64,000 bases of DNA from NCBI RefSeq assembly GCF_000767465.1, contig NZ_CP009292.1, positions 310,001-374,000 of the forward strand. The letters run 5' to 3'. The position numbers and the translations under genes were made by a program. Below are positions 21,725-36,955 of the stretch, in pieces (within the stretch, counting starts at the first letter, position 1; each line of letters starts with the position of its first letter). Source of the stretch: Novosphingobium pentaromativorans US6-1. GTDB lineage: Bacteria > Pseudomonadota > Alphaproteobacteria > Sphingomonadales > Sphingomonadaceae. The notes beneath the pieces are model-generated. The model saw nothing but the letters and a program-made list of their open reading frames with translations, was not told where the DNA came from and ran no database searches.

Positions 21725-22948
21725 TCAGATCTTGCAGGACTTGCCCGGGAAGGTGACCGGGTCATACGGGTCCGGGTCGATCGGGGCGGGCGATTTCCAG
21801 AGGATCTTGAACTGGCCGTCCGGTTGCGACTGGCCGATGTAGGCGGTCTGGATCAGACTGTTGTTGTTCATGAACTTCGCATCGCCGAGCGGGGTCGGGA
21901 TCGTGTCGAGCGTGACGGCGGCAGCGCGCACCTTTTCGGGATCGGTGCTCTTCGCCTTTTCGACCGCAGCCTTCCAGACATAGACGTCGAGATAGCCATG
22001 GATCATCGGATCGGTGATCACCGCGTCGGCGCCGAACTTCGCCTTGTAGGCTTCGATGAACTTCTTGTTGATGTCATTGTCGAGGCTCTGGAAGTAGTTC
22101 CAGGCTGCGTATCCACCCTCGACCAGCGATGGCCCCATCGCCATGGCTTCCTGCTCGCCGATCGAGAAGGACATGACCGGAATGACCTTGGGGCCCATGC
22201 CCGCCGCGGCCATCTGCTTGAAGAACGCGACGTTGCTGTCGCCGTTCAGGGTGTTGATGATGATGTCGGGCTTGGCAGCCTTGATCTTGCCCACCACGCC
22301 TGAGAACTCGGTTCCGCCCAGCGGCTGATATTCCTCGCCGGAGAGTGTGAGCCCGTCCTTCGCGATGTGCTTCTTGAGGATCAGATTGGCAGTGCGGGGA
22401 TAGACGTAGTCCGAACCGACGAGGAAGAACTTCTTGTAGCCCTGCTCCTTGGCCCAGTCGTAGGCAGGCAGTGCCTGCTGGTTGGGCTGCGCGCCCGAGT
22501 ACATGATGTTGGGCGAACATTCGTTGCCTTCGAACTGGACCGGGTACCACAGCAGGCCGTGGTCCTTCTCGAAGACGGGAAGCATGGCCTTGCGGCTTGC
22601 CGAGGTCCAGCCGCCGAAAACGGTGGTCACGCCGTCGCCCTCGATCAACTTGGAAGCCTTCTGCGCGAAGATGGCCGGGTCCGAGGCGCCGTCTTCGACT
22701 ACGGGCAGGATCTGCTTGCCCATGACCCCGCCGGCGGCGTTGATCTCGTCGATCGCTAGCTGAGTGGCGTTCTTCACGGTCACTTCGCTGATCGCCATGG
22801 TGCCGGAAAGCGAGTGCAGCACGCCGACCTTGATTGCGTCCGCATCGGCTGCAGACGCGCCCTCGTCGGCGCCCTTGCTGCAGGCGCCGAGCATGGCGGT
22901 GCAGGCCAGTGCAGCGGCAAGGAAAGCTCTCTTTTTCATGAATGCCAT
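21725..22948 (-). CDS. urtA: Urea ABC transporter substrate-binding protein UrtA
   Basis: UrtA binds urea in the periplasm and delivers it to UrtBC. The 407-residue protein has a lipoprotein signal peptide (MKKRAF, hydrophobic core, then lipobox LGAC near residue 23) and a type-1 periplasmic fold starting IKVGVLHSLSGTMAISE. The segments NGDSNVAFFKQMAAAG and AWNYFQSLD are typical of UrtA. The ATG at 22948 has AAGGGG upstream; the ATG at 22939 is also possible. It follows the porin gene. Confidence 0.95.
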   Translation of the reverse strand: MAFMKKRAFLAAALACTAMLGACSKGADEGASAADADAIKVGVLHSLSGTMAISEVTVKNATQLAIDEINAAGGVMGKQILPVVEDGASDPAIFAQKASKLIEGDGVTTVFGGWTSASRKAMLPVFEKDHGLLWYPVQFEGNECSPNIMYSGAQPNQQALPAYDWAKEQGYKKFFLVGSDYVYPRTANLILKKHIAKDGLTLSGEEYQPLGGTEFSGVVGKIKAAKPDIIINTLNGDSNVAFFKQMAAAGMGPKVIPVMSFSIGEQEAMAMGPSLVEGGYAAWNYFQSLDNDINKKFIEAYKAKFGADAVITDPMIHGYLDVYVWKAAVEKAKSTDPEKVRAAAVTLDTIPTPLGDAKFMNNNSLIQTAYIGQSQPDGQFKILWKSPAPIDPDPYDPVTFPGKSCKI

Positions 22949-23010
22949 TGTCTATCCCCTTGGATGCCGGCCTGCGCACCAGGCCGGTCGTCTGCGAATG
23001 AATGGAAAGG

Positions 23011-23730
23011 TCAGAAGCGCGCGCCGATGTATCCGACGACGGTCGCGCCGGCGCGGTTGTCGCCGTTGGACGCGGCGGAGAACTTGTTGGTATCGATGTA
23101 GTCGGCGCCGATCAGAAAGTGTCCGCGGGCATAGCTGACGCCCAGTTGCCAGTTGACCTTGTCGTTCCAGTTCGTTCCGTCTTCGTATCCGACGAGGCCC
23201 TTCACGGCGAAGCCGGTATCGTCGATGGGCAGCGTGGCGCTGGTGTAGGTGTAGGTGCTGTGCCCGGTGAAATGGTATTCGTCATGGATGACGCCGGCAC
23301 CCAGCGTGACGGGCCCGACCGGCCCGCTGACGCCTACTTCGTACTGGTCGAAATCGATGTTCTCGGCGTCGTGGAAGACGAGGCGCAGGTAGCGGGCCCG
23401 GACCTTCACCCCGGAGATCGTGCCCTGCAGGCCGGCATAGAGGTCGGTTTCCATCGCACCAGCGCCTGCATCCTTGTCGAGGCTCGAGGCCCAGACGCCC
23501 GCAAATGCGCTGACGTTCTCGGCAATCGGCACACCTGCCTCGACCGAGCCCTGGATGACCGGCTTGGCATCGCTCAGCGACGCACCGCGCAGGCGATAGT
23601 CGTTCAGGAACGTGACCCCGCCGTTGAAGGTGAACGGCAACTCGTCGTCGGCCATCGCCGGACTGGCAAAGGCTGCCGAAGCCGCGGCGAGGGTAAGGGC
23701 GCCAAGCGCGGTCTGCTTCAATCGTGTCAT
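23011..23730 (-). CDS. TorF-family putative porin
   Basis: This 239-residue outer-membrane protein has a clear signal peptide (MTRLKQ, then a hydrophobic core to ASPAMA) and alternating beta strands. FTFNGGVTFLNDYRLRGASLSD matches the TIGR02001/TorF group, and it ends in the aromatic residue expected for barrels (GYIGARF). The ATG at 23730 with GGAGGG upstream is chosen over the longer frame. It is the first gene of the leftward urt operon, so it may let urea or a related solute cross the outer membrane. That role is inferred. Confidence 0.85.
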   Translation of the reverse strand: MTRLKQTALGALTLAAASAAFASPAMADDELPFTFNGGVTFLNDYRLRGASLSDAKPVIQGSVEAGVPIAENVSAFAGVWASSLDKDAGAGAMETDLYAGLQGTISGVKVRARYLRLVFHDAENIDFDQYEVGVSGPVGPVTLGAGVIHDEYHFTGHSTYTYTSATLPIDDTGFAVKGLVGYEDGTNWNDKVNWQLGVSYARGHFLIGADYIDTNKFSAASNGDNRAGATVVGYIGARF

Positions 23731-23817
23731 TCTTGATTTCCCTCCACATTGAACCCTGACGCCGGACCCGAAAGCCTCGGCGCAGCTGGAGGTTGTGCAG
23801 TGCAGCACGAACGCGCC

Positions 23818-23897
23818 ATGGGGTATTTGACGTATGTGCAGGCTGGCTTGACGCAGCTCTGCGGGACCTGACCAAGTCCATACGTCAAATGCCCCAT
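23818..23897. promoter_or_regulatory. Long inverted repeat between the urt and ure operons
   Basis: The left arm ATGGGGTATTTGACGTATG (23818-23836) and right arm CATACGTCAAATGCCCCAT (23879-23897) are reverse complements in 18 of 19 positions, separated by 42 bases. They lie in the 275-base gap between the divergent porin-urtABCDE and ureDABCEFG operons. The centres are about 61 bases apart, close to six helical turns. A pair of binding sites for one regulator, one facing each operon, is the simplest reading. No convincing sigma-54 promoter or NtrC consensus was found in the gap. Confidence 0.7.
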
Positions 23898-24005
23898 ATG
23901 ATCGGGCCCGCCATGCGCCGATTGTGCAGTTGCAAACAGACGGGCGCGACCAACTCGCCGCTCCATCGACGAAGGACACTGCCAAGCGTGCACCGGGCAT
24001 TCGCC

Positions 24006-24875
24006 ATGAGTGACGATCGGACTATCCCGCCCACGGCGGCTTGCGCGCCCGCGCGGGCGGATGCGGTTCCCGCCAGCTTGCGCAGCGTCGGCGAGATCGA
24101 CCTTGCCTTCGTCGACAGGGCGGGGCTCGTGGCCGTTTCGCGCGCCTTTCAGTCGGGTTGCCTGCGCATGCGCATGCCGCGCACTTCGGGTGAGGAGCCC
24201 TGCGCGGTGCTTATCAACACCGCGGGCGGCCTTGCCGAGGGCGATCGCCTTATCCAGGGCGTGACATGGGCAAAGGGCGTGCGATCTGCCGTGGCGACCC
24301 AGGCGGCAGAGAAAGTCTACCGGGCCCTTGACGAAGGCTCGCAAATAGCAACGCGCCTGAACGTGGAGCAAGGCGCCCAGGCAGAATGGCTGCCGCAGGA
24401 AACCATCCTGTTCGACGAGGCCCGATTGGTGCGCGATACGCAGATCGCGCTGGCGCAGGATTCAAGTTTTCTGGGCGTGGAAGCACTTGTGCTGGGCCGC
24501 GAGGCGATGGGTGAGAGCGTCACGCGGGGAGCCTTGCGCGACCGCCTGCGGATCTGGCGGGGCGGCAAACTGATCTATGCCGATACCCTGGCGCTTGAGG
24601 GCGATATCGCGGACCTCATGGCTCATGCCGCAGTGGGCGGCCGAGCGCGAGCCATGGCAGTCATCGTCCATGTGGCGAATGACGCCGCCGCCTTGCTCGA
24701 ACCGGTGCGCGGCGCACTGGAGACTGCCCAGGGACAGGCAGGCGCGAGCGCCTGGAATGGCATCCTGGCGGTGCGCCTGATTGCGCCCGATGGAGAAATC
24801 CTGCGCCGCGACATCGCGGTCACACTTGAAGTCATGCGCAAGGGGCGTGCCTTGCCCCGCGTCTGGAGATGCTGA
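24006..24875 (+). CDS. ureD: Urease accessory protein UreD
   Basis: UreD (UreH) binds apo-urease and with UreF and UreG guides nickel insertion. The 289-residue sequence shows UreD features such as [26 protein letters not shown] and [10 protein letters not shown]. The ATG at 24006 is chosen; the frame upstream is non-coding. It is the first gene of the rightward urease operon, and ureA follows one base after its stop. Confidence 0.94.
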   Translation: MSDDRTIPPTAACAPARADAVPASLRSVGEIDLAFVDRAGLVAVSRAFQSGCLRMRMPRTSGEEPCAVLINTAGGLAEGDRLIQGVTWAKGVRSAVATQAAEKVYRALDEGSQIATRLNVEQGAQAEWLPQETILFDEARLVRDTQIALAQDSSFLGVEALVLGREAMGESVTRGALRDRLRIWRGGKLIYADTLALEGDIADLMAHAAVGGRARAMAVIVHVANDAAALLEPVRGALETAQGQAGASAWNGILAVRLIAPDGEILRRDIAVTLEVMRKGRALPRVWRC

Positions 24876-24876
24876 A

Positions 24877-25179
24877 ATGAACCTCACACCTCGCGAGAAG
24901 GACAAGCTGATGCTCTCGCTCGCCGCCATGGTGGCGCGCCGCCGGCTCGAGCGCGGCGTGTCGCTGAATTACCCCGAGGCCATCGCGCTGATTTCCGACT
25001 TCGTTCTCGAAGGTGCGCGCGACGGCCGCTCGGTGGCCGATCTGATGGAGGCGGGGGCCCATGTCATCACACGCGAGCAGGTCATGCCCGGTGTCGCCGA
25101 CATGATCCACGACGTGCAGGTCGAGGCCACCTTTCCCGATGGCACCAAGCTGGTGAGCGTTCATGACCCGATCCGCTGA
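24877..25179 (+). CDS. ureA: Urease gamma subunit
   Basis: The 100-residue gamma subunit is one of three structural chains of bacterial urease. It begins [20 protein letters not shown] and ends [19 protein letters not shown], both classical for UreA. Its 3' end overlaps ureB by 17 bases, so the two are likely translationally coupled. Confidence 0.97.
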   Translation: MNLTPREKDKLMLSLAAMVARRRLERGVSLNYPEAIALISDFVLEGARDGRSVADLMEAGAHVITREQVMPGVADMIHDVQVEATFPDGTKLVSVHDPIR

Positions 25180-25503
25180 TCCGGTCATTCCCGGAGAGAT
25201 CCTTGCCGCGCCGGGAGTGCACGAGCTCAATGCCGGGCAGCCGGTCACAGCGATCCGCGTCGCCAACAGCGGCGATCGGCCGGTGCAGGTAGGCAGCCAC
25301 TACCACTTCGCCGAAGCAAACGACGGTCTCGTGTTCGATCGCGATGCGGCACGTGGCAAGCGGCTCGATATTCCTGCCGGCACCGCTGTGCGCTTCGAAC
25401 CCGGTCAGGCGCGCGAGGTCTCGCTCGTTCCGCTGCGGGGAGATCGGCAGGTCTTCGGTTTCCAGGGCAAGGTCATGGGTCCGCTCGAAGCGGGAGACGC
25501 CTG

Positions 25504-25504
<1 letters not shown>
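25163..25504 (+). CDS. ureB: Urease beta subunit
   Basis: The 113-residue UreB chain has the family segments [17 protein letters not shown] and [11 protein letters not shown]. It lacks the long extensions seen in fused ureases. The ureC start overlaps its stop (base 25504). Confidence 0.97.
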
Positions 25505-27213
<1,709 letters not shown>

Positions 27214-27221
27214 GGATTACC

Positions 27222-27767
27222 ATGAAAAGAATTATCAGGATCGAGAGTGAAGCGGCTGAAAAAGCTGCAGATGCGGTCCGCCTGGATTTCGACCAGCGTA
27301 ATCGCCGCCGGATCGTCTTCACCACGAATGGCGGGGCTTCGATCCTGCTGGACATGGCACGCCCGGTACACTTGCGCGACGGTGACATGCTGCGCCTCGA
27401 CGATGACAGCATGGTGCGCGTGGAGGCCCTTTGCGAGCCACTGATCGAGATCGCTGCGCATTCGAGCGCCGATCTGGTCCGCATTTCCTGGCACCTGGGC
27501 AACCGTCATCTGCCGACGCAGCTTCTGCCCGGCGATAACGGCGGAACCCTGCGCATTCGCCACGATCACGTGATTGCCGAAATGGTGGTCGGACTGGGCG
27601 GCCACTGCCAGCCCGTCCTTGCGCCTTTCGACCCCGAGGGCGGGGCCTATTCAGGCACTGGCGGACATCACCACGGACACGGGCATGACCATGAGCATGG
27701 GCATGAGCATGGCCAAGCGCACAATCACGCTCACAGCCACGGACAAGAGCATCACGCGCATGGCTGA
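27222..27767 (+). CDS. ureE: Urease accessory nickel metallochaperone UreE
   Basis: UreE delivers nickel to the UreDFG-urease complex. The 181-residue protein has the two-domain UreE core, including the conserved metal-binding His in [16 protein letters not shown]. Its histidine-rich tail of about 35 residues is built of [18 protein letters not shown] repeats and should bind extra nickel. The start at 27222 follows the ureC stop by eight bases. Its last eight bases overlap the ureF start. Confidence 0.95.
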   Translation: MKRIIRIESEAAEKAADAVRLDFDQRNRRRIVFTTNGGASILLDMARPVHLRDGDMLRLDDDSMVRVEALCEPLIEIAAHSSADLVRISWHLGNRHLPTQLLPGDNGGTLRIRHDHVIAEMVVGLGGHCQPVLAPFDPEGGAYSGTGGHHHGHGHDHEHGHEHGQAHNHAHSHGQEHHAHG

Positions 27768-28451
27768 CGCCGAGCTCTTCGACCTGATGAGCTGGATGTC
27801 GCCGGCCTGGCCGATCGGTGCCTTTGCCCATTCCAGCGGACTGGAATGGGCGGTGGAGGCCGGTCACGTCACCGATCGCAGCAGCACCCGGGACTGGATC
27901 GTCGCGCTTGTCGAGCATGGCGCGATCCACAATGACCTCGTGCTGTTCACGCACGCCTGGCGGGCGTCCCGCCTCGGCGATGCGGGGCGCTTCGACGAAG
28001 TGGCGCAGCTCGCGCTGGCCAGCCAGATTGGTCACGAACGCTATGTCGAGAGCACCGCACAGGGCAGCGCTTTCGTACGCATTTCGCGCGCGGCCTCGGG
28101 CGTTGCCGATTTTACGAAGCAACTTGCCGGTCTCGAGCGCACGGACATAGCCTATCCCGTTGCGGCGGCGGCACTTTTCGCGCTTCGCGGCATTGCACTG
28201 GAACGCGCGCTGACGGCCTGGCTGCACGGCGCGGTGTCCAATCTCGTCTCGGCAGCGCAGCGCCTCGTGCCGCTTGGGCAGACAGACGGCCAGCTGGTCC
28301 TTCATGACTGCCGCGAGGTCGTCATGGCCGCCGCCAAGCACATGGCCAACCTGCCGGACGGCGATCCTTTCGATGCCCTGGGCGGCTGCACGCTCGTCGC
28401 CGACCTCGGCTGCATGGCTCACGAAACCCAATACACAAGGCTGTTCAGGAC

Positions 28452-28455
<4 letters not shown>
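27760..28455 (+). CDS. ureF: Urease accessory protein UreF
   Basis: UreF is the helical partner of UreD and regulates the UreG GTPase during nickel loading. The 231-residue protein carries [16 protein letters not shown] near the N-terminus and [15 protein letters not shown] later, as in the family. The ATG at 27760 ([10 protein letters not shown]) is chosen because the upstream in-frame codons lie inside the UreE histidine-rich tail. Its stop overlaps ureG by ATGA. Confidence 0.93.
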
Positions 28456-29095
<640 letters not shown>

Positions 29096-29099
<4 letters not shown>

Positions 29100-29662
29100 A
29101 GCGGCTCGTCTCCACTCTTGCCCTTGCAGGCCTTAGCCTCGCTCCCGAATTGGCCCTGGCCCACCCCGGACACGGCAACGGCGCATTCGCATCGGGTCTG
29201 CTCCATCCCCTGACCGGCGCCGACCACCTCGCCGCAATGCTGCTGGTGGGCCTTGGCGCTGCAGTGTTCCTGAAGCGGTCGGGCTGGGTACTTCCGCTCG
29301 CTTTCCTGGGCGGTCTGACCTTCGGATTCGTGACCGGAACCTGGCTGCCCGGTTCGGCCGCGGAAGCCGGGATCATGGCCTCGCTCGTCGTGCTTGGCCT
29401 TGCTGCGGCATTCCAGGTCCGCACGCCGGCTGCCATCGCGGCCTTTCTCGTCGCCGCTTTCGGTTATGCGCATGGCGCCAGCCATGGCATCGAGATGCCG
29501 CACGATGCCTCTCCGGCACTGTTTGCCGGTGGGTTTCTGGCCACCAGTGCCTTGCTCCACTTCGGCGGTTATGCTCTTGCCCGGGTGTTGCCGAACCCGG
29601 CTTTGCGCCTGATCGGGGCTGGCAGCGCGGGTTTCGGCCTCGTTCTGGCCGGGATTTCATGA
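29096..29662 (+). CDS. ureJ: HupE/UreJ family nickel permease
   Basis: The 188-residue membrane protein has a cleavable signal peptide ending near LALAHPGHG, and about six helices. The HupE motif [16 protein letters not shown] contains the metal-ligand His and Asp. A second His cluster is [15 protein letters not shown]. It should supply nickel for urease. It overlaps ureG by ATGA and is the last urease gene; the transporter-kinase gene starts 16 bases later. Confidence 0.92.
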
Positions 29663-29677
29663 TGGAGCGCAACCGGA

Positions 29678-32832
<3,155 letters not shown>

Positions 32833-32836
<4 letters not shown>

Positions 32837-33711
32837 CGGCCCGCATTCTCGTCGTCGATGACGATCCCGAAACGCGCGGGATGATCGAAGCCTTTCTGCG
32901 CAGCGAAGGGCACGAACCGATCCTTGCTGCCGATGGTGCGATCGCACTTGGGCTGCTGGACGAGGCGCGGCCGGACCTCGTGCTGCTCGACGCGGTGATG
33001 CCGGGGCTGGACGGATTCGAGACATGCCGCCTGCTCAAGTCCGACCCGCGCGCCAGCGATGTGCCCGTCATATTCATGACCGGGCTTTCCGATAGCGACC
33101 ATGTCGTGCGTGGACTGGAAGCGGGCGGGGTGGACTATGTAACCAAACCCGTGGTTCTGAACGTGTTGAGTGCGCGCATCCGCGTCCATCTCGGCAATTC
33201 CAGCGGCGCGCGCAAGGCGATGACCGGGCTTGATGGGATGGGCGCGCAGTTGGTCAGCTGCGATGCGCGCGGCCACATTGGCTGGACTACACCTGCCGCG
33301 CAGCGCGTGCTTGACGGATTTTCACCGGACAAGCGAACCGCATTGCAATCGCTGCTCGCTGAACTGATCGTTGAAGCCTCGCAGCGCACAGTCACTGTCG
33401 TCCTGGGGGCGGAACGGTTCGATGTCACCCTGGTCGGCGAAGCAGGCAGCGCCGAGCACATGTTCCGCATCGCTCTCTCGCGCGAGGGGCGCGAGGGCGA
33501 CATGCTGCGCGATGCCTTCGGCCTGACCCCGCGCGAAGCGGACGTCCTCTTGTGGACCGCGCGCGGCAAGTCGAACAAGGACATGAGCGAGATCCTCAAC
33601 ATCAGCGCGCGTACGGTGAACAAGCACCTCGAACAGATCTTCGTGAAGATCGGCGTCGAAAACCGCGCTTCCGCTGCCGCTGCCGCGACGCGGGTGATCT
33701 ACGAGACCTGA
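32833..33711 (+). CDS. Response regulator with LuxR-type HTH
   Basis: The 292-residue protein has a receiver domain with acidic pocket DDD at 10-12, phospho-acceptor D53 (LLDAVMPGLDG) and K105. A middle region of about 90 residues follows, which may be PAS-like. A C-terminal LuxR/GerE helix-turn-helix begins LTPREADVLLWTARGKSNKDM. It overlaps the hybrid kinase gene by ATGA, so the two form a cognate pair. It is the likeliest regulator of the urt/ure region; the target is inferred. Confidence 0.92.
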
Positions 33712-33717
33712 CGCAGT

Positions 33718-36072
33718 CTAGAAATGGACCGACCCGTTCAGGGAAATCGTCGTGGGCTGCTGCGGAGTGAATTGCGGCATGGAGCGGTAGCGAAGGGCAT
33801 TGCCGAAGGCGAAGACGTCGCCCTTGTCAGCGAACAGGTTCTGCACGTTCAGGCCCACTTGCCAGATGCCGTCGCTGACCTGAACTTCGAAATCGCTCTC
33901 GATCAGGTCGCCCATCCTGCGGTCAAGGTCAGGATCGAAGCTCATGCGGGCCGGGCCGACATAGCGCAGGCTCAGCTTCGCGCGCGCATTCAGCTGTCCT
34001 AGTGTGAAATCGCGGCGCAGGCCGGCGCGTACGGTATATTCGGGAACGACCGGCAAGTGCCTGTCTTCCAGTTCGAAACCCAGATCATTGCGGATCAGGC
34101 GCGCATCGGTGAAATTGCCGCCGGCCTCTGCCTGCCAGCCTTCGCCCAGCGGCAGTTCGAGGCTGCCTTCGATGCCGAAGATGCGGGCGTTTCCGGCATT
34201 GACCGTCTCGACCAGGCCATTGTCCTCCAGCACGTCGGATTGCAGGTCATGCCAGTTGGAGAACCATGCGCCCAGATCGAGCTTGCCCCCGCCGGACAGC
34301 CGCTGGCGCCAGCCCAGTTCGATGGAGGCCAGTTCATCGCTGCCCAGCGTGTCGATGCTGCCGCTTGACGTAATATCCGATCCGCCTTGCCTGAAGGCCG
34401 ATCCGTAGCGCACGTAGACGAGACTGGACGAGTCGGGCTGCCAGGACAAAGCGACACTGGGCGTTACGCCGGACTTGTCACGCTCACGCGAGACGGGGCC
34501 GGCCTGCAACATGCGCGTCTCGCGGATCGACGAGCGGAAAAGTCGCGCCCCGGCATCGATCGAGATCGTGCCGGATACCGGAACAGTCGCGTCGAAATAA
34601 GCGGCATTGTCGTGACTGGTCCGGCGATCGTCGTCGAGCGTCTCCATGGCGCCTGCAGTATCTTCAAGCGAAGTCGCCAGTCTCTGGCGCGCCACAAGGC
34701 GCGAGATGCCCGCAAGCCAGGTTACGCCGCCAAGGTGACCGCGCAGGCGCAGCTCGGAATCCCATATGCGGAAATGGCGCTTGTCGAGCAGGCTCTGCGG
34801 ATTGGCGAGGCCGAAGCCATCTGCGCCGAGCGATGCATCGAGCGTGTTGTCGACATCGTGCCAGGTCATGGCGCTGGCGAACGTCACATCGATGCTGCCG
34901 GCCGTGCCGTTCAGCCGTCCAGCGAAGTGGATGAGGTCGTTGTCGTGCGGCTCGGGCGATTGTGCGTCGCGTGAATAGCTGCGCGGGGTATTGACATAGC
35001 GCGTGTCGCTCGAGCGCAGCCACTGGCCGAAGCCGGTGAGGTCCAGACGCCAGTCGCTGGCCGGAATGAAGGCGAGCCCGGCGCGCGCGCCCGACACGCG
35101 CGTCCAGTTCGCGTCGTTGCGTTGACCGGTATCGATCCAGCCGGGCTCCTTGGCGGCATAGCCGACGAGGCGCAGGGCGGCCTTCTCGCCCACCAGGGGC
35201 AGGTTTGCCACGGCGGAGCCCGAATAGCCGGTATTGCCGTGCGCCACGAGCGAGGTTCCCGCAGTAACGTCGAGGCTGGTCCGATCGAGTTCGGGAGCGT
35301 GGGACACCATGCGGTAAATGCCGCCGAGCGCACCGGTCCCGTAAAGCGAGCCCTGCGGCCCCTTAAGCACTTCGACACGCTCGATGTCGACGAGGCGGAT
35401 ATCCGGGTCCGGCGCAGCATAAGTGAGGCGCGCTTCGTCTAATACGACGGCCACCGTCGACTGGCTTTCGCCGCTGAAGGCGCTGTCGGCAACGCCGCGC
35501 AGGAACATGCGATTGCGCCCCGGCCCCAGTGACGTGAGTGAAAGCCCTTCGATCTGCGAGGCAACCGTGGCGCTGGCGCGGGTAGGGATGCCGTGGATTT
35601 CGTCCGCTAGGGCGACCACCGAAACCGCGGCAGGAACCGAGAGCAATTCCAGCGGTTGCTTGGTGGTCGTGACGACGATGGGCTGTGGCGGCGGCGGTGA
35701 AACAGGACTGGGCGGGGGCACTGCAGGCCCGATGGCGGCGGCCGGTTCGATGCGCCAGGCCGTCTCGCTTACCTGCCTTGCGACGAAACCGCTTCCGGAC
35801 AGAAGCTGCGAGAGCGCTTCACCGACCGAATAGTTTCCCCTTACGCGCCTTGTGCGCAGGCGGGGCAGTGCACCCTGCGTACCGATGGAAACCCGGGTTT
35901 CGCGGGCAAGCTCGGCAATGGCTTCGGGCAGCGTGCTCGCGGCTATGTCGATGCCGCGGCGCGCCGCTTCGCGCGCGTCAGCTGCCGGGCTGCTCCAGAC
36001 GCCAAGCGCCAGCGTGGCCGCTGAGACGCAGGCCCATGAGCTGCACCAGATCGCGTAACGCCGCATCCCCAT
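33718..36072 (-). CDS. TonB-dependent receptor with N-terminal STN signalling domain (system 1)
   Basis: The protein has a signal peptide (MRRYAIW, hydrophobic core, SSPAADA) and an STN domain (IDIAASTLPEAIAELARE) that contacts the FecR partner. A proline-rich linker, a TonB box (PIVVTTT), a plug with VEVLKGPQGSLYG, and a 22-strand barrel ending in GSVHF follow. The best starts are the ATGs at 36072 and 36066; both lie inside the end of the anti-sigma gene, an overlap of about 90 bases. No clear ribosome site decides between them. It is a FecA-like transducer of a ferric siderophore or other ligand, and a paralogue of the receptor at 48830-51178. Confidence 0.9.
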   Translation of the reverse strand: MGMRRYAIWCSSWACVSAATLALGVWSSPAADAREAARRGIDIAASTLPEAIAELARETRVSIGTQGALPRLRTRRVRGNYSVGEALSQLLSGSGFVARQVSETAWRIEPAAAIGPAVPPPSPVSPPPPQPIVVTTTKQPLELLSVPAAVSVVALADEIHGIPTRASATVASQIEGLSLTSLGPGRNRMFLRGVADSAFSGESQSTVAVVLDEARLTYAAPDPDIRLVDIERVEVLKGPQGSLYGTGALGGIYRMVSHAPELDRTSLDVTAGTSLVAHGNTGYSGSAVANLPLVGEKAALRLVGYAAKEPGWIDTGQRNDANWTRVSGARAGLAFIPASDWRLDLTGFGQWLRSSDTRYVNTPRSYSRDAQSPEPHDNDLIHFAGRLNGTAGSIDVTFASAMTWHDVDNTLDASLGADGFGLANPQSLLDKRHFRIWDSELRLRGHLGGVTWLAGISRLVARQRLATSLEDTAGAMETLDDDRRTSHDNAAYFDATVPVSGTISIDAGARLFRSSIRETRMLQAGPVSRERDKSGVTPSVALSWQPDSSSLVYVRYGSAFRQGGSDITSSGSIDTLGSDELASIELGWRQRLSGGGKLDLGAWFSNWHDLQSDVLEDNGLVETVNAGNARIFGIEGSLELPLGEGWQAEAGGNFTDARLIRNDLGFELEDRHLPVVPEYTVRAGLRRDFTLGQLNARAKLSLRYVGPARMSFDPDLDRRMGDLIESDFEVQVSDGIWQVGLNVQNLFADKGDVFAFGNALRYRSMPQFTPQQPTTISLNGSVHF

Positions 36073-36955
36073 CGTCGACAATCAGCGTCCCCGAAAACCG
36101 CCGGTCGCGCAAGGACGCCGGCACTTCCACCGAGACACCCGCATAGCGATGCAGATCGGCGGCGACCAGCACAAGTCGCGCATTTTCGTAGGAAAGTCTG
36201 CCTTCCTGCCATGAACCGACATCGACGGGCTTGATCGATGCAATCGTCGCGGTGCCCTTTGCGCCGTCGAAATCGAGACCGCTGCCGGCGGCCAGCTTCA
36301 CCGGAGCGTCAAGCGCCTGCGAACTGACCTGCACTTTACCCTCGACGACGGCGACGCGCACCGTGTCCTTCTGTTCCTGTACGTCGAAGCGCGTGCCGAT
36401 GTCGCTGATCGCAAGATCGCCGGCGGTGATCGTGAGGCGGCGCGAGGGATCGTGGCGGATGTCGAACAGGGCGCCGCCGGAAAGGGCCATGCGATCCCGA
36501 TTGCGGCCCTCGATGGTCAGGTGGCTGCGCGGGGCGAGCAGGATCGTCGAGCCATCCTCAAGCGCGATGCGCTGCGATGCCGCCGCGGTCTCGTAAAGCT
36601 CTGGAGCGGGGCCCATGAACTGGGGAACCGCCAGAACCGCAGTCAGGGCCGCGGCAACGGCAAATCCTGCCCAGCGCAGCCGCTTCCCGAAGACCGGACG
36701 CACAACGCGATCGTTCGCAGCCTCGGCATAGGTGGCTTCCATCGGGGTTTCGAACTCGGGCGCCGCGGGCTCTGCCAGTTCCTCGCGATGCTCGCCGAGC
36801 ATCATGTCCGTCAGGGCAATCTCATCGAACGCCTTGCGGTGTGCAGGGTCTGCTTCCAGCCAGAGGGTGAACGCATCCCAGTCCATGCTGTCGTCGCCGC
36901 TGGCGAGGTGCCAGCGAACGGCTTCGGCCAGGATCGGATCGTCTTCGCGTTTCAT
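35978..36955 (-). CDS. FecR-type anti-sigma factor (system 1)
   Basis: The 325-residue protein has a cytosolic anti-sigma domain (DWDAFTLWLEADPAHRKAFDEIA) and one membrane helix near residue 100 (WAGFAVAAALTAVLAVPQF). A periplasmic FecR domain (RIALEDGSTILLAPRS) is followed by an STN-interaction segment. It transmits receptor occupancy to the sigma factor. Its start overlaps the sigma gene by ATGA and its end overlaps the receptor gene by about 90 bases. Confidence 0.92.
   Translation of the reverse strand: MKREDDPILAEAVRWHLASGDDSMDWDAFTLWLEADPAHRKAFDEIALTDMMLGEHREELAEPAAPEFETPMEATYAEAANDRVVRPVFGKRLRWAGFAVAAALTAVLAVPQFMGPAPELYETAAASQRIALEDGSTILLAPRSHLTIEGRNRDRMALSGGALFDIRHDPSRRLTITAGDLAISDIGTRFDVQEQKDTVRVAVVEGKVQVSSQALDAPVKLAAGSGLDFDGAKGTATIASIKPVDVGSWQEGRLSYENARLVLVAADLHRYAGVSVEVPASLRDRRFSGTLIVDDGDAALRDLVQLMGLRLSGHAGAWRLEQPGS

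Noticed and set aside
23731..24005. Sigma-54 promoter or NtrC site for nitrogen control of urt/ure
   Set aside because: I looked for TGGCAC-N5-TTGC spacing and NtrC dyads on both strands and found no convincing match.
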